Assembly: GCF_039822625.1 (NCBI RefSeq)
Contig: NZ_JBDLLG010000014.1
Location: 69,121-133,120, forward strand
DNA: 64,000 nucleotides
Direction of reading: 5' to 3'
Source: Marinimicrobium locisalis
Lineage (GTDB): Bacteria > Pseudomonadota > Gammaproteobacteria > Pseudomonadales > Cellvibrionaceae
Every line of letters begins with the position of its first letter. Within the stretch, counting starts at the first letter, position 1. Under the pieces are notes generated by a model. That model was given only the letters and a program-made list of their open reading frames with translations. It searched no databases and was not told the origin of the DNA. The translations under genes and the position numbers were made by a program. Shown piece by piece: positions 1 to 8,823 of this stretch.

Positions 1-91
1 GGCGATGACTGGCCTTCCCCTTCAAGTGGGCAATCAAGCCAAATCCGCAGTTGTCTTTAAACTCATCTAACCTGTAGAGGCCCGTGGTCAT
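1..91 (-). CDS. gltB: Glutamate synthase large subunit, N-terminal fragment (runs off window)
   Basis: The first 30 codons of the large subunit of NADPH-dependent glutamate synthase (GOGAT), which makes glutamate from glutamine and 2-oxoglutarate. The translation begins MTTGLYRLDEFKDNCGFGLI and continues AHLKGKASHR. The DNCGFGLIAH motif contains the cysteine (residue 15) that becomes the N-terminal catalytic nucleophile after propeptide cleavage in class II amidotransferases, and a start of this form with a 14-residue propeptide is typical of Pseudomonas-type GltB. The gene leaves the window at base 1. A CRP-type palindrome and a terminator hairpin lie immediately upstream. It is too short for the longer open reading frames to reveal it, but the motif makes the call secure. 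Confidence 0.93.
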   Translation of the reverse strand, partial: MTTGLYRLDEFKDNCGFGLIAHLKGKASHR

Positions 92-125
92 ACGCTGTCT
101 CTCTCGATACCGATAGAACCCGGAG

Positions 126-141
126 TGTGACACAGCTCACA
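126..141. promoter_or_regulatory. Perfect CRP/Vfr-type binding site upstream of gltB
   Basis: TGTGACACAGCTCACA has both half-sites of the CRP-family consensus TGTGA-N6-TCACA without a mismatch. It lies 35 bp from the gltB start and between that start and a minus-strand terminator, so it probably sits within the gltB promoter. Which CRP-family protein binds, and whether it activates or represses, cannot be told from the sequence. Confidence 0.6.
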
Positions 142-149
142 TTCCAGAC

Positions 150-173
150 AAAAAAGCCCCTGCATAAAGGGGC
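150..173 (-). terminator. Intrinsic terminator on the minus strand, upstream of gltB
   Basis: On the minus strand GCCCC and GGGGC (169-173 and 156-160) pair around an 8-nt loop and are followed directly by six T residues (155-150). It would stop minus-strand transcripts entering the gltB promoter region, although the nearest gene on that side is now on the opposite strand. It may be a relic of the usual damX-gltB terminator or an attenuator of a gltB leader. Confidence 0.6.
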
Positions 174-577
174 CGGGCAAATGGGCGCAGCATATTACCC
201 GCAACTTGCCACAAAGGCAAGACGAACGGGTCGCTTTGCGCCGAACTAGCCGGCAAAAATCCGCTATTTACACGCTAAATGCTGAGATATGCTGCTATTT
301 TCCAGCAAACACCTGCTTCTAAAGATGGGCTTCCGATGAGCCGCCCGGGCGATTGCCCGAGCGGTTTGCTCCCCTTGCACCGAATAGTCATTCTCGGCCG
401 GCCCGACCGACGCACCAACGGGAACACAACTTCAACGTACCACAATCTCCAGAAAATACCTATAATCCGCCGAAAGGCCCGGAATCCGGGGCCAACGTGC
501 TTTATTCCGACGCCAATTTGAGCTAAGTTAGACACATATTTAACCATCATAAAGAAACGGCACCTCAGGAAGACACA
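174..577. other. Intergenic region without a convincing gene
   Basis: About 400 bp between the gltB upstream terminator and the Ig-like lipoprotein gene. It contains a CGGGC-gatt-GCCCG hairpin near 346-359 and presumably the promoter of the lipoprotein gene. A 91-codon minus-strand frame at 275-550 has no recognisable domain and no credible ribosome-binding site. I see no tRNA or known RNA. Confidence 0.5.
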
Positions 578-2530
578 ATGTATAAACCAGATTTTCGGCC
601 CCTTCCCCTAAAAACCCTCGCCGCATTGCTTCTCGGCCTGACTCTTACCGCCTGCGGCGGAGGGGACGGCGGCTCGCGGCTGGACAATATCAATGACGGC
701 AATATCGGCGGCGAAAACGGAGGCGGAGGAGACGATGGCCCCGCGGGTGAAAATGAGCCAGCGCAACTCGGCCACGGCAGTGCCGAAGACTTTGTCGCCG
801 GCGAGATCGAAGTGGGAATCGGAGACGCCGCATTAGCCCCCGGAGGCAGTACCACTCTAACGGTAACCATGGTGAACGGCGCAGGGGAGCTGGTTACTAG
901 CGCAGTTGATGTATCTTTCAACTCTGACTGTATCGCCTCTGGCCGGTCAGTGTTGACTCAGGCAGGGGAAGAGATTGAGAGCACTGTCACCACCAACAAC
1001 GGTCGGGCAGAGGTTACCTATACGTCAAACGGCTGTACCGGCGTTGACGACATTGTGGCACGAGCCACCTACGAGGGTCTTAGTGCGGGTAGCGCTCGAG
1101 CCAGCATCGAAGTGTTGGGGGACGCGGTACAGACTATTGAGTTCTTGTCTGCGGAGCCGAGCCTGATCAGCTTGAAAGGTACGGGAGGCCGTGAGACATC
1201 CAAAGTTACTTTCCGCGTCGTGGGCAGCACAGGCAGCCCCATGAGAGACGTTGACGTAGCCTTCCAGCTTCGTCCTGGAGGCACTGGCGGCTTAGCCTTG
1301 GTGAACAGCGAAGACACGAGCAATAGCAATGGGGAAGTTACCACCACTGTCCAAGCCGGCACCGTTGCGACAAGCGTGAGCGTAACCGCCACCACAACGA
1401 CAGACAACGGCGACATCTCTACTCAATCCAGCGAACTTGTTGTGTCAACCGGCATTCCTGACCAGAACAGCATGAGTATCGCCGCTGACAACCTTTACCC
1501 CGTCAGCTGGAAGGCTGGAGGCGGTTTTTACTTGGGCACCGAAAGCAACATTACGGTTAGGCTGGCAGACGCCTTCAACAACACGGCGCCGGACGGAACC
1601 ACAGTAACGTTTACAACGAGCGGCGGGGCAATTCAGTCCAGCTGTACCATGAGCGACGGCACTTGCTCCGTTCGATGGAATAGCCAGCATCCGTTCCCCG
1701 AGGCGATAGGTGACTTCATTCTTGACGAGGGAGCCTTGACCGTTACCTGCCCGAGTGATGAAAACTGCCGAGATGGTCGCGTTAAGGTGCTTGCCACAGC
1801 AATCGGCAATGAATCATTTGTGGACCGAAACAACAACGGTCGTTACGAAGCCGGCACGGACGTCTTCCTCAGCGAAAGTCCTACGGGAGAGTGCGAGCGC
1901 AACCGCCCCAAGTCCTACGCGGACAACCCTTCTACAGGCTGTGACGATTTGGGGACGGCCTATTTGGACAAGAACTTTAATGGCGTCTATGACCCTGAGC
2001 AGTCGGCTGGCGAAGAGATTGTTACCACCGGGGCTGACGAGGGAAGCGATGGCTCAACCTACCAACCTGGCGATGGCATCTACAATGGCATTTTATGCAG
2101 CGATGCCTCACTCGCCAGCGGCGACTGCACCAAAGACCCTGTCACGATCCGTGACGAAGTCACTTTGATTATGACCTGCGATACGCCATATGTGATGGGA
2201 GATTCCGGCCTTCCCGGGCAGCCCGATGGCGTTAATGTTTCTCCCGGAGGCGCCATCAGCTTCGACATGTTATTGATTGATTGCAACGGTAACGGAATGG
2301 CTCCTGGGACCGTAGTGGAAGTCAACACCGACAACCTGGAAGATGGCGATGCAAACGTATTCCCGGATGGCGAACTGGCGGGATCCCCAACCGGTCACAC
2401 CATCACGGTCACCATTAAAGGCACCAGCGATGACAAACTCCCTACCGGTTCAGTAAGACTGAGTGTCATTTCTCCTATTCCAGGCGGAGAGAAAACGACG
2501 TATCTAGGAAAATCCATTAGCGTCAATTAA
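578..2530 (+). CDS. Large surface lipoprotein with bacterial Ig-like domains
   Basis: A 650-residue predicted lipoprotein. A lipoprotein signal (hydrophobic stretch, then lipobox LTAC with Cys26) is followed by a Gly/Asp/Asn-rich flexible linker to about residue 70. After that come repeated beta-rich segments of invasin/Big_1 type: roughly residues 75-180 and 185-290, where phrases such as GGSTTLTVTMVNGAGE and the alternating Val/Thr pattern are typical, then more diverged modules. Asp/Asn-rich loops DRNNNGRYEAG and DKNFNGVYDPEQ (about residues 413-475) resemble calcium-binding loops. The start is preceded by AGGAAG. The gene has its own strong terminator and lies between damX and gltB, which are neighbours in pseudomonads. 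The role is probably adhesion or surface structure; no enzyme motif is visible. Confidence 0.8.
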   Translation: MYKPDFRPLPLKTLAALLLGLTLTACGGGDGGSRLDNINDGNIGGENGGGGDDGPAGENEPAQLGHGSAEDFVAGEIEVGIGDAALAPGGSTTLTVTMVNGAGELVTSAVDVSFNSDCIASGRSVLTQAGEEIESTVTTNNGRAEVTYTSNGCTGVDDIVARATYEGLSAGSARASIEVLGDAVQTIEFLSAEPSLISLKGTGGRETSKVTFRVVGSTGSPMRDVDVAFQLRPGGTGGLALVNSEDTSNSNGEVTTTVQAGTVATSVSVTATTTTDNGDISTQSSELVVSTGIPDQNSMSIAADNLYPVSWKAGGGFYLGTESNITVRLADAFNNTAPDGTTVTFTTSGGAIQSSCTMSDGTCSVRWNSQHPFPEAIGDFILDEGALTVTCPSDENCRDGRVKVLATAIGNESFVDRNNNGRYEAGTDVFLSESPTGECERNRPKSYADNPSTGCDDLGTAYLDKNFNGVYDPEQSAGEEIVTTGADEGSDGSTYQPGDGIYNGILCSDASLASGDCTKDPVTIRDEVTLIMTCDTPYVMGDSGLPGQPDGVNVSPGGAISFDMLLIDCNGNGMAPGTVVEVNTDNLEDGDANVFPDGELAGSPTGHTITVTIKGTSDDKLPTGSVRLSVISPIPGGEKTTYLGKSISVN

Positions 2531-2585
2531 CTGCGGTCTTGCAGTAGAGTGCAGTGCCCTTGATGCTATTTCTAAGTACGTGCTA

Positions 2586-2622
2586 AATAATAAATGGGGC
2601 TTTTTAAGCCCCATTTATTATT
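2586..2622. terminator. Strong bidirectional terminator after the Ig-like lipoprotein gene
   Basis: A 17-bp perfect stem (2586-2602 with 2606-2622) around a 3-nt loop. The A/T-rich outer part supplies a U tract on both strands. It lies 56 bp after the lipoprotein stop and also faces damX, which ends on the opposite strand at 2812. Confidence 0.85.
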
Positions 2623-2811
2623 TCTGAGCCAGAAGCTCCAACGCCTCAACCTGCGAGCGGCGGCGGACAAACAAAACTCCGCTCCGCCACAGCTCTCTAG
2701 AAAAACATTGTTGCTTTAGTCTTTCCTAACACCACAAGCCCAAACTAACCTCCTCGCTGATAAGCCCCACCGAGAACTTAATGGAGGTTCAGCAACGCAT
2801 ACCTGCAAGAC

Positions 2812-4377
2812 CTACTCAGCGAGGTCCCTCAACGTTTCAATTTCGGCCTGGATATCCTCTACTGGACGCGGCCAGGGGCCAGCGCTACGCTGGGCCTCGG
2901 GCAGCTGACTGACCGCTTCACGGGCAGCATCCGAGCTACTGTAGCGACCAGTCACGACGACGAACCAAGGCTTGCCCTGGCGGCGGCTTTCAAAGCTCAG
3001 TAGTTGAGTGCGGTTGGGCTGCTCAGACAAATAACGCTCTACCGACTCCCGTGAACTGGCACCAAGTAGCTGCAGTGTGTAGTCCGAGGGCTGCCAGGAA
3101 AGAATAACCTGCTCGTCCTCGGGGATCTCAGGCAGTTTTGAGGCCTTCGGGGCCGAGGCGGTGGATGAGGCCGCGGAAGAGGATTGGGCGAGAGCGCTCT
3201 GCCGAGTCGGTGTCGCCTCCTCGGCCGTTCCGCCTTCTGCCGGCACAGAGGCTTTAGCCGAACTCGCTGAAGAGGCGCTCATGGCGCCGTCGGGTTGTAC
3301 CTCGGGGGAGCCCGACGATCGCAATGGAGCCTCGGGGGGAGGGGGAATTAAGTTACCCTCTTCCTCGGCCAACCTCGCTTGCTCATCAGCCCTCGCAGCT
3401 CCAGGGGGATGGTCACCGGCAGGCAGGGTGACCGGCTGGCTATCTCTAGGCGCCGCCAGGGTCTCGCGCTCTGGCTCATCGTCAGAGCCGCTGCTGTAGA
3501 TAAATACCATCAACAGTACCCCGAGCAGTACGGCCACCACCACGATATGCACCACCGGCAGCGACGACCGCTCGCCGGATTTACTCTGCTGTTGTTGCGG
3601 CGTCACGGATTCCAACAGCCACTGTCGCGCCTGGGTATGAAGCCGGGGCAGTCGCCCTTCAGCGCGCCGCCACCAGGCTTCGACCCGTTCCTCCGTAAAT
3701 ACTTCCGGGCCCATGTAGCCCGACATTTCCATACGGAAATTAAGATAATCCGTGGCTTCCTCAAGGTTGAAGGGGGGCAGGTCAAAGTCGTGAATCAACA
3801 CGTCATGCATATTGAATTGATCGAGCCGTGTCACCATTTCGGGCTCAGCGAACAGCACGATATGCAGCCGGCGACCGCTCTTATCCTGCCCCTGAAGCAG
3901 ACTGATCAACGCCCCGAGGGTTTTCTCATCCAAATGGTGAGCGTCATCGATAACGGTAAGCGCAAGCCGGTCTTCCTCGTCGGCGACCTGGGCAAAGTGC
4001 CGAAGCGCCGCCAATAAACGCCCAATCGAGGGTTCGCCGTCCAGCGGCAATGAGAATTGGCGCGCCATTTGCCCGAGCACGTCGGCAGCCTCAACACCCG
4101 GCTCAGCGTTGAGAAGGCAGATTTCATCATCCGCCTCAAAGCTGTTCGCCAACTCCAGCGCGGCGCGGCTTTTACCCACCCCGGGCTTGCCCAGAACGGC
4201 GAGAAAACTGGCGCTGAACTGACACAGGTGCTGAAGTTGCTCGAGAAGCGCCCCACGACCAGCGCCGCCAAAAAAGGCGAATTCCGGGTCGTCCTGAAAG
4301 GGGTCCCTTGTCAGACCGTAATACTGCCGGTAGTCGGCTAGAGCGCTGTCCGAGGCTTCAGTGTCGGCACTGTGCAT
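2812..4377 (-). CDS. damX: DamX-like AAA ATPase / SPOR-domain cell-division protein
   Basis: A 521-residue protein with an ExeA/GspA-like AAA ATPase module at the N terminus (Walker A GKPGVGKS at 63-70, Walker B TVIDDAHHLD near 141-150). A single transmembrane helix follows near 275-297 (VVHIVVVAVLLGVLLMVF), then a long Ser/Ala/Glu/Pro-rich periplasmic linker, and a C-terminal SPOR domain (about 430-510), the fold that binds denuded septal peptidoglycan. It is last in the minus-strand aroK-aroB-damX cluster, 34 bp after aroB, the standard place of this gene in gammaproteobacteria. In this arrangement the cytoplasmic ATPase would sense the division site through the periplasmic SPOR domain. The family role is known only in outline. 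Confidence 0.88.
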   Translation of the reverse strand: MHSADTEASDSALADYRQYYGLTRDPFQDDPEFAFFGGAGRGALLEQLQHLCQFSASFLAVLGKPGVGKSRAALELANSFEADDEICLLNAEPGVEAADVLGQMARQFSLPLDGEPSIGRLLAALRHFAQVADEEDRLALTVIDDAHHLDEKTLGALISLLQGQDKSGRRLHIVLFAEPEMVTRLDQFNMHDVLIHDFDLPPFNLEEATDYLNFRMEMSGYMGPEVFTEERVEAWWRRAEGRLPRLHTQARQWLLESVTPQQQQSKSGERSSLPVVHIVVVAVLLGVLLMVFIYSSGSDDEPERETLAAPRDSQPVTLPAGDHPPGAARADEQARLAEEEGNLIPPPPEAPLRSSGSPEVQPDGAMSASSASSAKASVPAEGGTAEEATPTRQSALAQSSSAASSTASAPKASKLPEIPEDEQVILSWQPSDYTLQLLGASSRESVERYLSEQPNRTQLLSFESRRQGKPWFVVVTGRYSSSDAAREAVSQLPEAQRSAGPWPRPVEDIQAEIETLRDLAE

Positions 4378-4411
4378 GATGGTACTACTCCCCGGGGTTT
4401 AATGGTGGCGA

Positions 4412-5518
4412 TCAAGCGCCCGGCGGCGCGTCCCGCTCATCCGCCCGACAGGCGGCAAAGGTTTCCTGTAACAAGTCCTGCTCAATATCGCTGGTAATCA
4501 GTGCCTCACCCAGTTGACTGAGCAAGACCAACCGAAGCCGTCCGTCCACCACTTTTTTGTCCACGCCCATTAAGCGCAGGAAGTCCTCCGGGCTCATATT
4601 AGCCGGCGCCTTCACCGGCAAATGGGCCCGCTCCAATAGCCGGATAATGCGTTTGAGTTCGTCCTCGCTGATGGCACCACGACGCCATGAAAGGTCCGCC
4701 GCCATGACCATACCGGCCGCGACCGCTTCGCCATGAAGCCAGACGCCATAGCCCTGGGCGGTCTCAATGGCATGACCAAAGGTGTGGCCGAGGTTCAGGA
4801 TGGCCCGCAAGCCGCCCTCTCGCTCGTCCCGGGCCACGACCTTTGCCTTGTTCTCGCAGGACCGCTTAACGGCATAGGCCAGGGTTTTCGGGTCCTTGGC
4901 CAGGAGCTCCGGCATATTGGACTCCAACCACTGGAAAAATTCCTTATCGGCAATCAGGCCGTACTTCACCACCTCCGCAATACCGGCGGACAGTTCCCGG
5001 GCGGGCAGGGATTCGAGGACGGACATGTCAGCGATCACAGCCTTGGGCTGATAGAAAGCCCCGATCATGTTCTTCCCCAGGCGATGATTGACACCCGTCT
5101 TCCCTCCCACCGAGGAGTCGACCATGGACAGCAGTGTGGTGGGCGCCTGAAGGAAGTCAACACCCCGCTGGTAGCAAGCGGCGGCAAAGCCGGCCATATC
5201 GCCCACGACCCCGCCCCCGAGCGCCAGTACCGTGGTGGTGCGGTTGTGTCGCGCCTCCAGCAGACCGTCAAACACTTGGTTCAGGGTTTCCAGGTTCTTA
5301 AAGGCTTCGCCGTCCGGTAGAACGGTGGTATCCACTTGGTAGGCTTCGAGGCGCTTGATCAGCTCCGGCAAGTACAGCGGAGCAATCGTCTCGTTTGTGA
5401 CAATGTAAACTTGCTTGGCTCGCAGGTGGCGGACCAACAACTCTGCGTTTTCCAGAAGCTGTTCACCAATGTAAATGGGGTAGCTGCGATCGGCGAGATC
5501 AACGGTCAGGGTCTGCAT
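4412..5518 (-). CDS. aroB: 3-dehydroquinate synthase
   Basis: The second enzyme of the shikimate pathway, converting DAHP to 3-dehydroquinate with NAD and a divalent metal. The 368-residue length is normal. Visible family signatures are the NAD-binding GGGVVGDMAGFAA segment (about residues 101-113), PTTLLSMVDSSVGGKTGVN, and the metal-binding histidines in LNLGHTFGHAIE and WLHGEAVAAGM. It lies 71 bp downstream of aroK and 34 bp upstream of damX in one minus-strand cluster. The C-terminal dozen residues (RADERDAPPGA) are a variable tail. Confidence 0.97.
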   Translation of the reverse strand: MQTLTVDLADRSYPIYIGEQLLENAELLVRHLRAKQVYIVTNETIAPLYLPELIKRLEAYQVDTTVLPDGEAFKNLETLNQVFDGLLEARHNRTTTVLALGGGVVGDMAGFAAACYQRGVDFLQAPTTLLSMVDSSVGGKTGVNHRLGKNMIGAFYQPKAVIADMSVLESLPARELSAGIAEVVKYGLIADKEFFQWLESNMPELLAKDPKTLAYAVKRSCENKAKVVARDEREGGLRAILNLGHTFGHAIETAQGYGVWLHGEAVAAGMVMAADLSWRRGAISEDELKRIIRLLERAHLPVKAPANMSPEDFLRLMGVDKKVVDGRLRLVLLSQLGEALITSDIEQDLLQETFAACRADERDAPPGA

Positions 5519-5589
5519 AGTTCACACGGCATCTGAGTGGTAAGAACAAACCCATATCTTAGCATACCGCCCGCGTTCGGGGCGGCAAC

Positions 5590-6102
5590 TCAGGCGCGGT
5601 GCAGGCGCTCGGCAATATCCCGAGCGACGGCCTTGGGGGGGCGTCGGTCCGTGCTTACCACCCAGTCGGCCACCTCACGATAGAGAGGGTCGCGCTGGTT
5701 TAGCAAGTCAATAATTTTTTGGCGGGGGTTGTCGACCTGCAGCAGAGGCCGCTTTTTGTCCTTGGCGGTACGCTCCACCAGCTGTTCAAGGGAGGCGGTC
5801 AAGTAGCAGACTCGACCCGAGCGGTGCATCACTTCGCCATTGATCGGCCGCAGTATGATGCCCCCGCCAGTGGCGATGACCGCCGCGGGCTCTTCGGCAA
5901 GCTCTGCCAGAACCGCCGACTCGCGATCGCGAAAGCCGGCCTCGCCCTCAACGTCAAAAATCCACGGGATATCCGCGCCAGTGCGTTCTTCAATCACACG
6001 GTCACTGTCGTAGAAAGGCACCTTCAACTCGGCCGCCAAAAGGCGGCCGATGGTCGATTTGCCGGCTCCCATGGGGCCGACCAGAAATACATTTTTATCC
6101 AT
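5590..6102 (-). CDS. aroK: Shikimate kinase
   Basis: Phosphorylates shikimate with ATP in aromatic amino acid synthesis. A 170-residue P-loop kinase with Walker A GPMGAGKST at residues 9-17, the shikimate-binding DSDRVIEERTGADIPWIF segment, the GGG loop (ATGGGIILRP) and an arginine-containing lid (RTAKDKKRPLL). It starts 3 bp after the pilQ stop, so it is probably cotranscribed with the pil genes, as is usual in pseudomonads. Confidence 0.97.
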   Translation of the reverse strand: MDKNVFLVGPMGAGKSTIGRLLAAELKVPFYDSDRVIEERTGADIPWIFDVEGEAGFRDRESAVLAELAEEPAAVIATGGGIILRPINGEVMHRSGRVCYLTASLEQLVERTAKDKKRPLLQVDNPRQKIIDLLNQRDPLYREVADWVVSTDRRPPKAVARDIAERLHRA

Positions 6103-6105
6103 GGC

Positions 6106-8247
6106 TTATTCGGTCAGGGTATCCGCCATAATCTTCGGGGTAATGAATACCAGCAGCTCCCGCTTCTCCTGAGCAACCACGTCTCGACGGAATAATTTGC
6201 CCAGGCCGGGGATATCCCCCAGGAATGGTACTTTATCCACGCCTTCGACCTGCTCTACCGTGAAGATCCCGCCAAGCACCACGGTTTGGCCATTCTGTAC
6301 AAGAACCTTGGTCATCACCTCGGTAACATCAATGCTGGGAATGCCTGAGCCCACGTTCAAGGCCCCCACAGAGTCCTGGTTGATCACCAAGTCCATAATA
6401 ATGCGGTTATCAGGGGTAATCTGCGGCGTCACGTCCAGCTTCAGTACCGCCTCCTTAAAGGAGGTAGTAGTGGCGCCACTGGCCGAGGCTTCCTGGTAGG
6501 GAATCTCGGTACCGGACATGATGGTGGCCTGCTGCTTATCCCCGGTAATTACTTTCGGCTGGGATACAATTTCCGCATCGCCATTACTTTCCAGCGCGGA
6601 CAGTTCCATATCGATAAAGGCGCTATCCGACAGAATGCTGAACGCGAAGCTACCTGCCGGGTTATCCACCCCGAGATCTACCATATGGTTCTCGTTCAGG
6701 TCCAGAGAGCCATTGCCGGTGAGCCACTCGGCGGGGGAGCCCGGTGCCGAATCCAAACCTGACGTTGAACCGGCGACTTCCACCAAGGCATCTGACGAAC
6801 GGTTAAAGCCCACGCCGCCCCAGCGAACGCCCATCTCGCGACGGAAATCGGTGTTGGCGATAACCAGGCGCGCTTCGATCATAACCTGGCGAATGGGGAT
6901 ATCAATTTGATCAACCAGCCGCTTAAACGCTTCAATGCGATCCGCGGTATCAGTAATAATGATGGAGTTGGTACGCTCGTCAACAATCGCGTCGCCGCGC
7001 TGAGACAGGACGCTGCCCGTCGTCCGGTTGCCACCTTCACCGCCGGCCATGCTTCCTCCTCCACCGCCGGAACCTTCTTCACCCCGAAAGAGCTCAAACA
7101 TTTCCCGGGCATTGGCATAGCGAACCCGAATGTATTCCGTACGCAGGGGCGCCAGCTCTTCCAACTGCTTGCGAGCACTCAACTCCTGACGTTCCCGCTC
7201 GGCGATCTCCGCCGCCGGTGCGACCATCAACACATTGCCGTTCAGTCGCTTGTCCAGACCCTTGGTTTTTAGTACCAGATCCAGAGCCTGGTCCCAGGGC
7301 ACGCTGTCGAGACGAAGCGTAATGCGGCCCTGAACGGTGTCGCTGGCCACCAGATTCAGGTCGGTAAAATCGGCGATGATCTGAAGTACGCTGCGCACTT
7401 CAATATCTTGGAAGTTCAGGGACAATTTCTCGCCCGTGTAGTTGAACTCCTGCTCCCGGGCTTCAATTTCCTGCTCGGTCAGGGGCTTCACGCTGATCAC
7501 GTATTCGTTGTCCGCCTGGTAGGCCATGTAGTCATAATCACCGCTCGCGGCGACCTTGATAACGGTGTCGGAGCCTTTGGTCTGCGCGGTGACCATGGTC
7601 ACCGGCGTAGCGAAGTCGGTCACATCCAAACGGCGGCGCAACTCTTCGGGCAGGAAAACGCCCTGAATTTCCAGATCCACGCCCTTACCGGTCTCAACAA
7701 TATCGGAACTAATGTTGTCATCGGACAACTGAAGAACAATGCGGCCCTCACCTTCTTCGCCGCGACGGAAATCGATATCGGTTACCTGGGGCCTACTGGC
7801 CTTACGAGGTTGGCGCTCAGAGCCTGTGTCCACCACTTCGTCACGCTCGTCGCCCTGAGCGGCCTGGGTGACGTAGCCGCCTTGGGCCGCGCCTACTTCC
7901 AGAATATACTGATTGCCCTCTACGCGAGCGTTGTAGGTCGTCAGCTCTGAAAGGTTGAGAATCAGTCGTGTCCGGCCCTGAGAGCTTAGCACCAGAGCAC
8001 TTGAGCTATTCTCAAAGGAAAGCGGGAAGCGCCGCTGCTCCAGAGAGCTTTGCACATCGGGAAAGTCCATCACGATGCGCGCCGGCTGCTCGATGGTATA
8101 CCCCTCCGGCCGTGGGGGCTCGCCATCAAAGGCCATTCGCACTTCAAAGCGCTCGCCCGGCAGCTCAGAGAATTGAATGTCATTGAGTGACTGAGACCAC
8201 CCGAGGGCAGGCGCCAGACAGACCAAAAACAAGGCTAGATTTCGCAT
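6106..8247 (-). CDS. pilQ: Type IV pilus secretin PilQ
   Basis: The outer-membrane channel through which the type IV pilus leaves the cell. The chosen ATG at 8247 gives MRNLALFLVCLAPALGWSQ, a clean Sec signal peptide, with GGGG six bases upstream. An in-frame ATG at 8277 would add ten residues (MRALCLLGLT) ahead of it and cannot be excluded. After the signal come AMIN domains (phrase GYTIEQPARIVMDFPDVQ), a secretin/TonB short N-terminal domain (LSLNFQDIEVRSVLQIIADF), an N1-type domain with a Gly-rich loop (EEGSGGGGGSMAGGEGG), and the C-terminal secretin barrel with VLGGIFTVEQVEGVDKVPFL near the end. It sits between pilP and aroK. Confidence 0.95.
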   Translation of the reverse strand: MRNLALFLVCLAPALGWSQSLNDIQFSELPGERFEVRMAFDGEPPRPEGYTIEQPARIVMDFPDVQSSLEQRRFPLSFENSSSALVLSSQGRTRLILNLSELTTYNARVEGNQYILEVGAAQGGYVTQAAQGDERDEVVDTGSERQPRKASRPQVTDIDFRRGEEGEGRIVLQLSDDNISSDIVETGKGVDLEIQGVFLPEELRRRLDVTDFATPVTMVTAQTKGSDTVIKVAASGDYDYMAYQADNEYVISVKPLTEQEIEAREQEFNYTGEKLSLNFQDIEVRSVLQIIADFTDLNLVASDTVQGRITLRLDSVPWDQALDLVLKTKGLDKRLNGNVLMVAPAAEIAERERQELSARKQLEELAPLRTEYIRVRYANAREMFELFRGEEGSGGGGGSMAGGEGGNRTTGSVLSQRGDAIVDERTNSIIITDTADRIEAFKRLVDQIDIPIRQVMIEARLVIANTDFRREMGVRWGGVGFNRSSDALVEVAGSTSGLDSAPGSPAEWLTGNGSLDLNENHMVDLGVDNPAGSFAFSILSDSAFIDMELSALESNGDAEIVSQPKVITGDKQQATIMSGTEIPYQEASASGATTTSFKEAVLKLDVTPQITPDNRIIMDLVINQDSVGALNVGSGIPSIDVTEVMTKVLVQNGQTVVLGGIFTVEQVEGVDKVPFLGDIPGLGKLFRRDVVAQEKRELLVFITPKIMADTLTE

Positions 8248-8286
8248 GGTTAACCCCAATAAGCACAGTGCTCGCATGATGATGGC

Positions 8287-8823
8287 CTATTCCGTTTCTT
8301 GTAGTTCAATAATTCTGGGACGCTCAACCCAGCCGTTGGCCCCATCGGCAACAATTTCCAAAATCTGAAGCTGCGTCGGCGAGGCCGACACTATACGTCC
8401 ATGATTCTTACCCAAATAATTCCCTTCCGTGACCGCGTGAACACCGCCCTGGCCGTCATCAATCAACGCCCAGAGCTGCCCATTTTTGGTCAAAGTCCCC
8501 ACCATGGTGAGAGACGCAATATTGAACCTTTCCAGGTATTCTTTCTGGCGATTCAAGTCAGGTTCGACTTGTTTTCCACTCAACTGAGCGCGGCGCTGCT
8601 CTTCCTGAACCGGCGGCTCAAAAGGACTGCGCATCGTCATGGCGCTATAGGAAAACGAGCGGTAGGGCTGAAAGGCCGGGAGCGGCTCGACCTGACCGGC
8701 GGGCTTATTTTTGGTGCGCTGGATATATTCCTGCAGGTCACCATTGTTCGCCCCGCCACCACAGGCGGTTAACAGCACGACGCTCAAGCTTAAACTAATG
8801 CGGTTTATAATTCTGTTCATCAC
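8287..8823 (-). CDS. pilP: Type IV pilus inner-membrane lipoprotein PilP
   Basis: A 178-residue lipoprotein with signal MMNRIINRISLSLSVVLLTA followed by the lipobox cysteine and GGG (Cys21). PilP connects the PilMNO inner-membrane complex to the secretin PilQ. Family marks are the disordered N-terminal region (RTKNKPAGQVEPLPAF...PFEPP) and the C-terminal beta domain (MVGTLTKNGQLWALIDDGQG...VTEGNYLGKNHGRIV). It overlaps the pilO stop by one base and lies 39 bp before the preferred pilQ start. Confidence 0.95.
   Translation of the reverse strand: MMNRIINRISLSLSVVLLTACGGGANNGDLQEYIQRTKNKPAGQVEPLPAFQPYRSFSYSAMTMRSPFEPPVQEEQRRAQLSGKQVEPDLNRQKEYLERFNIASLTMVGTLTKNGQLWALIDDGQGGVHAVTEGNYLGKNHGRIVSASPTQLQILEIVADGANGWVERPRIIELQETE

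Noticed and set aside
275..550. 91-codon minus-strand frame upstream of gltB
   Set aside because: No recognisable family, no ribosome-binding site, and it overlaps the upstream region of the lipoprotein gene. Composition is like random sequence.
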